Source: Pholiota molesta (lineage: Eukaryota; Basidiomycota; Agaricomycetes; Agaricales; Strophariaceae). From it: DNA of 36,178 nucleotides. The notes beneath the pieces were generated by a model, which saw only the letters and a program-made list of their open reading frames with translations, was not told the origin of the DNA and made no database searches. How positions within the stretch are numbered: the first letter of the stretch is position 1; every line of letters begins with the position of its first letter. Shown piece by piece: positions 23,908-35,519 of the stretch. The stretch spans positions 1 through 36,178 of the forward strand of contig JACGCK010000344.1 of assembly GCA_014925825.1 (NCBI GenBank), in the 5' to 3' direction. The translations under genes and the position numbers were made by a program.

Positions 23908-24478
23908 TTCCTTCTCTCTCGCTGCCTGGCTGCCTGGACTTTTTGGAATACTTACCCCCACTTCTTTACTCGTAATGCCTTACCTTCCTTCCCCTTATGT
24001 TATGCTTAATATTGGAAGTTTTGATGTTTGAGTTGTCATAAACAGTAGATATAGTCACGTTTTACGATCTGGATAATTTTTAGATTAAGATAGTATCTTG
24101 ATATGTGAACCAAATGCGAACAATATGTGAACGCACATTCCACGTACATGGTTCAAGATGGTTCAGGGCAGTACCGAGGGAGGGAGTACGATTAGGTCGA
24201 GCCCAAATGCATAGTCTTCCAAACATAGCAAGCACAAACAACGATATTGATTTCCATGTACAACTTGAACTGACCGTGCCATCTTGGAAACAATCACTGA
24301 CGACAACAAGCCCTATATCCAGTTACTGAACGTTATACCCTCACTGTCTACCGCGGATTTACGTGCATAATCTATAACGCTTTCCATACCCCGAAATCTG
24401 ATTTCAGCAACGCTAACAGCTGCCATACATTGCTACACAAATTATAACACGGGTCTATTTATTACACTTACGACAGAA
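23908..24478. other. Intergenic region and SEC5 promoter
   Basis: 570 AT-rich bases between two plus-strand genes: first the SCS7-like 3' untranslated region, then the SEC5 upstream region. A 74-codon open frame (24105-24329) has no recognisable features. I saw no repeat. Confidence 0.5.
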
Positions 24479-27400
24479 ATGACAAGGCTGAATTTCAACG
24501 TTGACGAGGCGGCCTTGCTACAGGCCTACAAGCTCGGGACCATGGTACCTACGTAGGTGGCACTACTGTGGGATGTATTCTCGCGAATGACAATGGCGCC
24601 GTCACAGCAAGTGGGAGGAAATCGATCACGAACTCGAAGACTCTGTTGCCGGCGCGCTCCTGAGTCCTACCAGCGCGGGAGATTCTGAAGGAGATCCTTT
24701 GGGCTTGGGAACTCCCGTGAGGTAAGTCCGCCCTGCCCGTTGTAGAACCTGATACTAACTCACCTATGAATAGGGTGAAGGACTTAGAGATGGACGCAAG
24801 TACGCCTTCTTGGTCTTGCGTTAATTTCGGTTTCATTGAATCTTGTCTTTCACTGCGTCTATAGAGGCTGCTTGTCTCATTACGTCTAAATCTTTCGATG
24901 CTAAGGCTTTTCTCTCGACCGTGCATCCTGATGCAACCTACCAAGACCTAGCAAGAGGAATTGCATTTCTCCAGAATTCCATAGAGGCACGGTCCGAGGC
25001 ACTTCGTATCCTAGTCGAGGATAATTTTGACCGTTTTGTCGCCGTGAAATCCTCCACAGATGGTGAGAGTGGATTCGGGTTATTCTTGACTATTATCCGG
25101 TAGATGAAATTTCGTCGATTTAGCGCTTTATGCCGAGATGAGAGAGGGTATCTTGAATCCGGAGACGGCATATGCCTCCCGCCCTCTCCGTGACCATCTG
25201 AAAAGTGAGTCCACCGTGTCCTTGCAATCTCAACCGTTTCTAATTATTGTCATCTTTGCTTACAGATGGTACACAGAAGGCTAACCAAGTTTTCTTACCT
25301 GTGCTCGAGAATGCTTCTAAGGCCCATCGACTACAAACGACTCTCAGCGTGTTTGAAAGATCCAAATTCTTTTTCAACTTACCCAACTTCATCGCGGAAT
25401 CCATTGAAGCGGTTAGCTTCCTAATCTTGCCCTGCTGTGATCTATATTCTTATTCGTCAGTTTATAGGGGCGTTACGAGATGGCCTTGCGTGATTACAAG
25501 AAAGGAAAATACCTTCTGGAAAATCGTCCAGGCCAATTGCTGCCAATCGGAAACACGAAAGACAGCGCTGAATCCGAGATCGCCGAACAGCACCAGCGGC
25601 GCGTCCTTGACAAAGTCTGGAGTACTGTGGAGAAAGCTATGGGTGAGATGCGGAACATACTCATCTCACAGCTGCAGGATTCTAGCCGGAGCGTGGAAGA
25701 ACAAGAGAAAACCCTTGAGTATGCCTTCCTTTGTCTCATGGGTTTCTCATTAATGTATGCGCATATTTTAGGGTACTTTTGGAACTGCAATCCAACGACG
25801 ATCCTGTCTGGACGTATTTTGACAGCCATCATCGAAACATACTCGATCGTATGGATAAATCTTACCAGTCTTCTGTGAACACCGTCGAAGGTACGCCTGA
25901 GGGAGAAAAGTTTTCCCATCCTCGACTGTCGGCTAACCATCAACACGATAGCGCATATTCAAAGGGCCAAAATTGATACCACGGTCTCCGACACTCTGGC
26001 GGCATCGCTCCAATCGCAAATTCGAACTGCCATGGCTGATCTAGAAGGGCAAAAGCCCGAGTCTAAGATTGGTGCGTACCCCTCTCTAACTTACGCAATT
26101 ATTCTTATCATTCATTTGCATCCCCATCTCCGACATGTAGCCCAATCCCCCGGGGAACCAGTGTGGCAAGCCATTCACGACATGGTGAAAAATATTTCTG
26201 AGGCAATGATGTCTTCACTTCCCACCTTCTGGAAGATCTCGAAAAGTTTCATGGATGGGAAACTGAAAAAGGTTTATTCTGTGATTCTACCGCCATAAAC
26301 ACTTTTGGCTTATTTCTGTTTTAGTCCTCAAATCCGTCGAACGGCACTCGACGAAGCTCGTCACAATGCCGAACGATGGCATTAGATATTATCAAGCTTT
26401 ACATCTCCCTTATATCACAATTCTTTAAGCTGTCAGACGTAACTGTCATGTCACTGCCCGGACCTCATCAGAGCCCACCCCCTCTCCTCCCTGAAAACGC
26501 TCACTCTCTGTGCACTGCTCATTATCTCCTCAAAATTCTTTCTGACGTGCAGGAAACCGTAACGGAACTCAATGGAATGGACATTTCGTCCGATACAGGT
26601 CTTAAAAGCCTTTTGGAAAGTGTCAAATGGCGTTTTGAAGATATTCTCATACACACATGGCTTAGAGGCAAGTTCATTCTGCAAGTTCGATTCTCTTTTC
26701 TTCTACTGATCTTCCCATAGATGCAAATTTCTTCTATTACACAGAGACCTGGTTAGCGAGCCCCACAGAATCATTCACCACCCACTACCTTGCACAGATT
26801 GAGCTGTACCAACGACATATGACTACCGCCGCATTCAAACTCGCCGGTGGCGTTGAATTAGCAACCTCGCTTGCGAAAGCTTCCAAACAGAACTCTGTCC
26901 CTCAAATCTTTGTATCAAAAATCACGAAAGCTTTCTTGGATGCGTTATACTCACTGCTTGACGGGATGGTACTTCTTGCTTCCGATGAATCTCCGGTACT
27001 GAGCGGGACACTGCCTGATACCTCTAACATGGCGGTGGAGGAGCTGAATCCTTTACAACTACTTGATTTGAAAGACGGCGTACGTCAATGCACGGTTTTT
27101 TTTTGTTTCCTTTCTACATTTGTCTAATTGTTTTGCTCTTTAGGACACCCGTTTACTACTTGTTATTTCTAACTTCGGCCATCTGTCGAAGGCAGTTATT
27201 CCTAGCATGCTGACTCAACTTGAGAGCGCGTTTGGAGTAATTCTCACAGAGGATAGAAAGGTGAGAAAGACCGTCATCAGCGGTATTGTTGTCTCGATGG
27301 GCTTTTGATGTTTATTATTGTCTAGATGTTATCAACCGTCGTGGCAGAACTAGATAAAACCCTGTTTGAGGGTTATGTGAAAACGAAGAGCGATAAATTG

Positions 27401-28065
27401 AAATCTATTATCTCTGGCGGGATTCTGGACAGTCGGATTGACTGGTATGAGACCCCGCAGCCCACAGGCGCGTGCTTTCTATGCCTATCTTTCGGTTAAC
27501 TTACTTCTTCATCATGGGGCCCTCTTTATAGACATCCGTCCCTACATGTATGAGGCGCTGATGACCCTTGTTGGAGTGCACGCTCAAGTTTGCAACGTTG
27601 CTGAATCTCTCCTGGATCGAACTCTAAATTCACTGGTAGAGGAGCTTGCGAATGAGGCTCTCCGATGTTTTCGACAAGTCAAACGTTTTGGCATGGGAGG
27701 CATGCTACGAGTACGTATATCAGCCATCACATGTCCGATATCCACGTTGACATTTTCTACAGGCCACCCTTGAGATTGAGTTTATGCATCAGACGTTGGG
27801 CCGCTACGTGACCCCTGCTGCGGCGAAGATTCTGTCGGAGCTATATAATCGGATCTCTCAGGCCTATGCACGGCGTCCCGGTGATGAAAGTTTGCAGGCC
27901 AACTTGGATGGCGTAAAGAAAATTCTCGCTGAAACGCGCCGTGCTACTGGCATCGAATTCTTATGTTTCAGGCAGACGAAGACAACCTCATCATCAACGA
28001 GCCGGAGCGGCGCCCCGGTGGGTAGATCACGAGATAAAGAGGCTTCACGCAATGAAAGGACGTAA
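24479..28065 (+). CDS. SEC5: Exocyst complex component Sec5
   Basis: Sixteen exons (24479-24552, 24608-24721, 24774-24799, 24865-25062, 25124-25204, 25266-25411, 25468-25718, 25772-25890, 25952-26071, 26141-26271, 26325-26667, 26721-27079, 27144-27260, 27326-27467, 27532-27710 and 27763-28065) encode 900 aa. Sec5 is a subunit of the octameric exocyst that tethers secretory vesicles to the plasma membrane, important at hyphal tips. Recognisable blocks are [49 protein letters not shown], the mid-region [16 protein letters not shown], and near the C-terminus [18 protein letters not shown] and [19 protein letters not shown]. The protein is mostly helical without membrane segments. Two introns appear to start with GC instead of GT (26668 and 27468). 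Boundaries of the first exon rest on matching PTKWEE to the family. Confidence 0.92.
26668..26720 (+). other. GC-AG intron in SEC5
   Basis: The exon ends TGGCTTAGAG and the intron begins GCAAGT, the standard form of a GC donor. It ends CCCATAG, joining [13 protein letters not shown] in frame. No GT donor in the right phase gives the same continuity. Confidence 0.75.
27468..27531 (+). other. Second, weaker GC-AG intron in SEC5
   Basis: The exon ends PQPT (CCCACAG) and the intron begins GCGCGT, ending TTTATAG before [10 protein letters not shown]. Reading through meets a stop. The only phase-compatible GT (27495) would leave a 37-nt intron and add about nine residues. The GC donor is preferred on length and on continuity of the Sec5 PQPT-(D/E)-IRPY block. 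Confidence 0.55.
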
Positions 28066-28496
28066 AGCACCGCAAGTGCTTATGACTTTTGGCTGGCGCT
28101 AATAGGGGATTGAATATTTATGGTAATGTCGATGTAATATATGATGCTGGAAGTATATAAACCTTGTAGCGGAAGCCCGTGCGCGTATCCGCCGGCATAG
28201 GAATACGCTCGTGAGGTGTATGAACTATTTTGTTACCGTCCTATTCTTAGCTGTCCAGAATAACTTTTAGTCTAAATTGGCACTGCATGAGGATGAAATA
28301 GAGTGAATTGTAGTAGACAACAGGAATTGCCGTCTGCTTAATTTCCACTGAATCGATAGTTTAAATTTGAACGACGGAGGATTCAAACGGCAGTAGATAA
28401 CCCCACGAATAAATCGTGATGGTTGAGGTAGGATATGGTAATTATAAATACAACGTTAACGTAGCCATCTTACATTGGCGGGCCGCTCTGTGAGCA
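28066..28496. other. Tail-to-tail spacer, SEC5 and DUF155 gene
   Basis: 431 AT-rich bases between two converging genes. It should hold both 3' untranslated regions and poly(A) sites. No open frame or repeat of note. Confidence 0.55.
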
Positions 28497-30492
28497 TCAT
28501 CCTGCAGCCATTAGATCAACGAGAATTGTAATTATACCAAGGACTGGAGGAGAGCAGGATGAGACCAATGTTCCGAAGAGTTGCAAAACGGGAAGCATAC
28601 CAATTTCAATTCCGATTAGGAAGATGACGATCTGCTCCAAGCGTTCTGCATGTTTACTAGAAACAGACTCCTTTAAAAGCTGCAGCATGTCCTGCAGAAC
28701 CTGTAATCGCGTAATAGTCAATGGCGTTTCTTGAGAAAAAATTCATTAGAATATGAAGGCATACTTCTACGCGTGTATTCAGCAAGTTGATTCGCTGAGG
28801 GATCTCCAGGTAACTCCGAGCAGCATCGTAAAGTGGCTGCAAATCTGGGAAGCTCTGTTTTGATGATCAAAAGCTGCCAAAAGATTCAAGCTCGAATCTT
28901 CTTACCCAGAATATTTCCTAGAGAGTGGAAAGACGCACGATAAGTTGGAAGACTGCGCAGTGCATAAAATGGTTACGTACGGGGGAGTCGAGAACCGAAC
29001 CAACGGAGTTGATATTTGTCCGAAGAAGGAACAGCTGTCCAATCTTCTGCATAATCTCTATGTGAGGTGGTTTAATAAAAATACCCCAAACATAACGAGC
29101 AGTAAAGAACCTTTGTGAGGCATGCCAATTTTTCCCGTCTCACTTATCACTTCTGGGATATCTTTGGTCTCTTCAATTTTTGACGAAATAAGCTCTTCGA
29201 ACTAAAGAGCTGTCAGCTCTTATGATAGACGATAGGCGAAGCATCCAAAATCATACCAACGATATTTTCACTGACTGGGAGAGGGCGTGGGACAAGGAAA
29301 GCTTTGTCCTGCCACGTTTTATTTTAGTTTGCTAGAAGTCGGACGTGAAGCGGCTTACATATAGCTCGAGCCCTTTCGAAGAGTTATCACATCGTTGTAA
29401 ATCCTGTGGCGATATCAATCTATCTCTAGTTTGCTGAAAGAAAGAGCCTGCAAGCTTACCGGCTGTAATTCGCATAGTAGTAATTTAGATCCTCCATTTC
29501 GATATCTTCGGGAGCTGAAGATCCATGAGGAGATTATGAAGACAAACATGTCGTCAGACTGACCTAGTTTGTCGATTTCAAAACGTTTTCTGTCCAGAGA
29601 TAGCCATATTAGAAAACGTGTCCGAGGAATGTGGATGTCAAATAACTCAAACCCACATGGAAGACAAGAATCTCCTTTCTTGCGCCTCTGTCATGCCCCA
29701 AATGACAACTGTGCCATAGTCGAACAAAAATATTTCGGCTTCCGTCGCGGTCGTATCGAATTTGCTTGACTTCCTCTTCTTCTTAGTGTCTTCGTTGTCT
29801 GTTTCCATTTCTTGCCTAAGCTCCGGAATACCCAACAGATCGCCTGTAGGTGCATGAGAAGTCCCCTGAGAATGGTGACTGTCGTGGGTGTTGGGCAGGG
29901 GGTCGTACAAATATGGGGTATAAATCACGTCGTCAATAAGTTTAGGATCTGTGTGGTATGCGTTTCTTCTGGCTTGGAAGAATTTCATTAAATCATTCAT
30001 CCTATATGAACTGAGAAACCAGGTTCAATTAGATACTTATTAGGGGTCAAAAGGCGTACTCACTTTGCTGTGGCATATGCAGTTACTCGAGGCAGCGACT
30101 TCGCCTTCTTTTTCGTCAATTTCAAGGCATCCCTACGTGCAGTACCTTCTGGGATAAGAGAAATCTGGTTATATACCTGAAAAGATTTCAGTACAACTGA
30201 ATCAAGCAAACGAAAAGTACCCAAAATCATTTCCAAGTACCTCGACGTCGTACTCTTGGAAATCATCATTCTCTTCAACGTCGCCATCGTCGCTATCTCC
30301 AGTAGTCCCAGCGCTTTCTGCGTGGTCTTTAGGCGGTTTGAAGACGTGTGGGGGGGATTTCAATATTGTCAAGTCTTCAGGTTGTTCTGGCAAGACTTTG
30401 AGCTTCCCGGCGACCTTCGTTGACCTATTTGCGCCCCTAGGCTTAGCATCTAGCAGGGCTTTTGGGTTATCCTTTGGATTTGGAGGAGCCAT
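28497..30492 (-). CDS. DUF155 protein, RMD1/Sif2/RMND1 family
   Basis: Thirteen exons (30492-30241, 30176-30064, 30001-29657, 29589-29564, 29514-29460, 29403-29359, 29308-29257, 29201-29111, 29057-28981, 28917-28906, 28854-28765, 28700-28601 and 28543-28497) encode 434 aa. The DUF155 core is clear: EIFLFDYGTVVIWGMTEAQE, KLSLSHALSQSVKISLFEEL, GKIGMPHKEIMQKIGQLFLLR, the SVLDSPEIFW region and YLEIPQRINLLNTRVEVLQDML. The C-terminus is one hydrophobic segment (IVIFLIGIEIVLGIITILVDL), the usual membrane anchor. Family members are linked to meiotic nuclear division in yeasts and to mitochondrial translation in animals. The N-terminus here (MAPPNPKDNPK) is not a clear mitochondrial presequence, so location is open. 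Exon 10 has only 12 nt. The last intron (28600-28544, 57 nt) contains no stop in frame. Confidence 0.9.
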
Positions 30493-33400
30493 CTCAGGGC
30501 ATACTCATAGAAATGAGGATGAAGAGGTGTTAATATTTCTATGACGTTCAATGACCAGCAACTTAACGATGATGTAATATACGTATTAGGTAAATAATCA
30601 AGTCCAGCAAGTCCATGTAACTCCGACAGCTGACGCCAATTGGCAAACTCCAGCCAAACTCCCAACAAACTCTTTCTTCCTCTAACGTCCATCATCTATC
30701 GCGCTTTAATGTCTCTATGCCCTCTATCCACTCTCGGATGTGTTAAACTGCTGCTATACTCTACAGGCGTGCCTCAGGCCATAAATGTTCGCACTTGTTC
30801 CTCGCCGAATCCTCGGTCGCTGCGATTTCAGTTACTCTGGCTCAAACCCATGTTTGTGTTGTGCCATATAAGCTTTCGTTCATGTTTCGAGCTGCGCATT
30901 TACACATGGGAAGGATTTCGTAAATTATGCAAAAAAACAGGTCAGCAGGGAACGATAGAGAGTTTATTCATGGGCTACGTGGCTAGTTATCCAGGGGCTG
31001 ATCCACTTCTTGCAATAACTTCGCAAGCTCGACATTGTTCGTATATTGGCTTTCGTAATGTCTTCGAAAACGTGTTCGGCTTACACACTGGGTCTTCTCT
31101 GGTCAATAGTCACTTCTGGGATTTTATGAATGTAGCCGACACATTTGCTTTTGAATCCCGACATTACAGTTACTTATCCGTGTCGGGAATGAGGAATACG
31201 TTGACACAGAAAAGGCGTCTTATTCTCACATGTAGGTGCTTGAGTTGTCGCATAGGGTGCAACACGAATACTTATCTGGAAACTCTTTGACAATTCCTTT
31301 ACCGGTGCATTAACCTTCTCGACGATAAGGAATTACACACTGCCCATCAAGCTCTCGGCTCCGTGCGCCCATGAAATACAAGTACATTTCGTAATAACAG
31401 TGAGAAAGCACTAACAGGCCCTACATAGATAAGTGAACTTTTTACCGCTTATACCTTCGGGGAATCTACGCCCTGATAACAGATGATCTGATATTTCGCA
31501 ATGCGAAAGTATACTTGCATATCCTTCCCAACCCTCTCAACGGATTAATCAAGTACTGCTTATGAATAGGGCATCCGAATTCAAATTGATTCACAACTGA
31601 ATTGCATTGCCAAGGCATTTCTGTTCGGCCACAGGATTTCCGGAAGAAAGCGATATACCTACGCAGTATTGTGAGTATATGTTCTATAATAAACGTGCTC
31701 AATAATAGACGTGTAAATACTAAAGCGTTCGAGTTCGTTCCGAGAAGTTCTAGGAACATTCAGATGTCAATCAGCATATATCTGAGATACAAGTGGCCGA
31801 TTGATGAATCAACACTGTCTGCTGGTGCGACTCTTCCGGCGATCTGATTTCCCATGGAATAAGCCAGCGTAAGTTGTTGATATGCTGTCGACCTCCTACG
31901 AAGTATATTCCCGAACAAGAATATTGTTCACCCAACTGTATCACGCTTTCAATGTACGTGATGTCGTTTTTACAGTTGATACTTTTACCCACCTTGCCCT
32001 AGTCCCATGGTACAGAATAAAGATATGGGAAGGTTTGATGTCGCGCCTGCGAAAGGAGTGCAAAGCTCTGAGTCTCGAGGGGCTGAATCGAATCAATCGA
32101 TCAACTTGTTCTACGGGGCAGAACTCCAAATTAGGACGGAGCCAATGGCTTTAATTATTCCATTGGAGACATGTCGAGAGACTAGCTGAGATGGTTGCGT
32201 GTCGTTGAGTCGTGTGCAGCAGCCAAACCCACTTGAAAGGCACGGCCACACGCTTCTTGCCTGCGCAGTAAACACCACATAACATAATAGCTTCTCGCAC
32301 AACAGCATTCTGAGTAGCAGGCAATGACTCGGATCCAAAACTGGCCATTTCGTTATGGGGAGATAGCGTACTTCAATATGTTCAATATTGCTCCTATTTC
32401 GCACGTCTTATATTTTAGACTTACAGCTGTAGCGAACCAAGCTCTAGATAAGATATTGTAGCAAAACCGCTGCTACATCTGCTGCATCGTATTGACATGG
32501 AATAGTCAGACCGACCGCTGTGTTTCCCTTGTGAAAATAGCCCTCAAGAAGGCTCGATTAACGGCCTTTCAGGACCCCAGTGCAGGATATAGCTCCGTAT
32601 ATTCGACCTTGGGAAGGTGTAGCATCTATCCACCTAGAAAATAGATATGTATACCCGACTTCCAAGCAAATGAAGCTTTATCGACACTTTATCTATGGTC
32701 TATTTTATCATTTATCTATTTCAATACTATCCGAGTATGAAAAAAGTGACCCAGAGACTTAGGGTTTCATATACGCCTGGGAAGGTATGCTGCTTTTGAT
32801 TTACCCACTTGACGAGGCAGCCTATAGACTTTTGCCAGCTCCGCGCTTTCAATAAAAAAGGTTCAAAACGAGGCCTCTCTTTGTCATTATAATCAATGAC
32901 AGATAGGGGAGCTGATGCTGGAAGTGCACCGCGGACTGCGTGTAGCTCCGTTGCTCATAAGTACAGTACAACTGCATGCTGTTAGAGGGATCGACATACT
33001 GCGCAAGCTCTGAACAAAATTTAAATCTCAAATCCGTTTAGCAATTGATTAGCAAGGATGTCGATCGATGCCTAATTAATGTGTGCTCGAAGCTTGGTAT
33101 GCTGACATTGGAATTTACTGCCTAAATATACCATCAGATAGTTCGATAGCACCAACAGGGTAGATGTCAATAAGGTGATATGCCCTCATACTGCAATGAA
33201 AGCGTGGAGGTGAACGGTATCCTAAGCAGAATATGCAACTTGTTAGAGGTCACGGCGCCTCAACTGAGAATAATCTCCAAGATATCTCCATGTCCTATTT
33301 TGCCAACATTGCGTCGTCAACCTGTACTAATCTACTACGAAAAATACAGTGACAAAAAATGCGTAGGCATAGAAAACCAAACCAATTAAATGGAAACATA

Positions 33401-34181
33401 GATGCCTTAATATCAAGCGATTATTAAGTTGAGTTGTGTGATATGACGATGTATTTTAGAATATTCGCCGTGCGGTGTGGTTTTGGTGCTGCTGCTTCTA
33501 CAGTACGTCGATGGACATATATTTTATGTGTGATTCGAAACAATCATTGGGTGTGCACCTTGTGAGTAACATGAATTATATATATCCATTGAATTTTGAT
33601 TTGATCTTGGGCCGACTTGAATTAGACGCCATACATTCACGCGCGATCGACGTCGGCGCGGGAATTGGTGAACTTCGAGCATTTTCGATTTGTAATAACT
33701 GTATTCGTAGCCCCATCCAACCGTGGTCAAGTCGATATATTAACCAGCTACGAGTGACACATTTGCGATCATTAATAGGTTACATATGAATGCAAAGTTT
33801 AATACATGATGTGAAGAATGTGAATAGAAGGACTCAGAAGTGTATCACTCGGGGAGAGAACAACAGATTAATGATATTCTACATAGAAATACAAGTTGAA
33901 GCGTCAGAAGAGTAGCTGAGGAACGGTGATCAGGAAAGGTATCTGATAACAATGTCCATGTGAACCGGAGTGAAAACTATGCAATGATCCACGAGAGTGA
34001 GTCTGAGTCTGTATCTAATTTAGAGGGTGAAGAAACGGAAATCGCAATTCTAGAACATGACTTTTGAAAACGTAGATAATGCGGCGACTCAAAGTGTCAG
34101 AAGCTTGAAATAGCAAAACTACTGAAATTTGGAATGCAGCTGTCAAGACTCCCAATGTCTGTGATTTTTTTTGGGAGTATT
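30493..34181. other. 3.7-kb region without a supportable gene
   Basis: This is the longest gap in the window. The longest open frame (216 codons, plus strand, 30640-31290) is rich in Cys, Leu and Ser, matches nothing I know and has no splice-joined neighbours. Other frames are under 105 codons and overlap antisense ones. Composition is AT-rich with many stops. I saw no terminal repeats, tRNA or transposase motif. It could be old decayed repeat DNA; that is inference only. Confidence 0.5.
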
Positions 34182-35519
34182 CTACGAGGAGAACTTGCGC
34201 AGCAGCAGTTCGTCCGCAGGATCTCTTCTCGGCCCAGCTGTTCGAACAAGTACCTCAATTGGAACAAGCTGATTCATGGAATGGTGGGAGCTTTCGTAAT
34301 TTAGGCTATGGGGAGGCGATGAGGATGTTGGGCTCGAGTAACCTGATGGAGGTGGTGGGATACTAGAAACGTGAGAAGAAGATGGGTGTCGTTGGTGAGA
34401 ACCGTAATTTAAGGTCGTCGATGTCGATGATTGACTGGGAGCCTCGGATTGAGGGGATCCATGGGTGCGACTATCACGTCTGCTCCTCCCAATCCGGGCG
34501 CTTCGGAACCAGCCTTCGGGCACCACCATGTCACCTACTCCTCGTAAATTGTCAATTGTATCGAGCTCATCAAGTTTCTGAGGGCTAAAATAAGCCGCTA
34601 TGACAAAATTTAAATTTAAAAAATGTAATTAGAAGCAGTTTTTCACTTACTGAGGTGCCACTTTCTGATAATACCTCGTGGTTTATCTGCGGGGAGCGAC
34701 ACATGAACACTGTATGTTTGTTTGATTAGCCGCTCGGCTTCAGGTACTGGATGAACATCAATAGTAAAAGGTCTCGTATTCAGCCGTCCTCCTGGTCTTC
34801 TGTCGCAAAGTGTCGTTAGCCTGAACACAAATACCAGAAGAATGCAAAACGCCAAAAATATGATAGTCTCTTGAATGGACGGCAAACTCCAGGCAGTTGG
34901 TGTGAAAGCACATCGCGTGGCGCAATCAAGGTAAGTCTACTGACCTCATCATCTGTGCCCACGGAGTTACGGGATTGACGAGATCGTCAGTCACGTCTGA
35001 GTCCTTCTGATGATAAAACAAGAATTCCTTTAAAGTTATTGGTCGATCAGAATATAGTTTGAGGGAGGGTAGGAAGGGCACCCAAAATTATTGACTCACA
35101 TCTCGAACCCCTAGGTCAATGCTACCATTAAGTTGGGTATTCGATTTTCTCAATCGTTTTATCACGCACGGCTTGGTCCCCAACCCATCCCATCAGTCCT
35201 TGAAGAAAGTAAAAATATTAGTGATTGTCGACATCTTCAAAGTTATGACAAGGGTCACCATCGCTCCATGCCGAGACCAGTCGGTTCTGTGTTCGCTCCA
35301 CGTTCTTCCCTGCAAACCACTGTAAGAGAGTTGGCGAAGTTGAAAACCCAACAGAAAAACTTACCACACATATACATTGCCTGGAATAATGTTCCTTCGT
35401 TCTTCAGCGTCTAGCCGCCTGGTGATTAGAGGTAGACGATGGGTAGCAACGCCATGGAAAACTTGTAGAGCATCTCGTGTGGAGCGAATACGGACGTTCT
35501 GAAGAGTGGGCTGCTGCAT
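34182..35519 (-). CDS. WOPR-domain transcription regulator (Gti1/Pac2 family)
   Basis: Seven exons (35519-35365, 35309-35259, 35198-35170, 35110-35100, 35027-34945, 34820-34651 and 34597-34182) encode 304 aa. The first WOPR half reads STRDALQVFHGV..LPLITRRLDAEERRNIIPGNVYVW, then ERWTDGMGWGPSRVRDEFLFYHQKD. The second half ends LIKQTYSV and RKWHLTAYF. This family includes Wor1, Ryp1, Gti1 and Pac2, DNA-binding switches of fungal morphology and development. The C-terminal third is Ser/Pro/His-rich, ending DPADELLLRKFSS. The start is the ATG of the WOPR frame; a TAA lies shortly upstream in that frame. Exon 4 has only 11 nt. A hydrophobic open frame near 34826-34885 is intron sequence, not a membrane segment. 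Target genes cannot be told. Confidence 0.92.

Noticed and set aside
30640..31290. 216-codon open frame as a hypothetical gene
   Set aside because: No recognisable motif, no flanking exons in frame and no coding-like codon pattern compared with neighbours; it remains possible but unsupported.
34643..34885. Apparent small membrane protein with a hydrophobic N-terminus
   Set aside because: The hydrophobic part is the intron between WOPR exons 5 and 6 read in frame. Splicing at 34944-34821 joins AQMMR-LTTLCDRR and restores the WOPR family.
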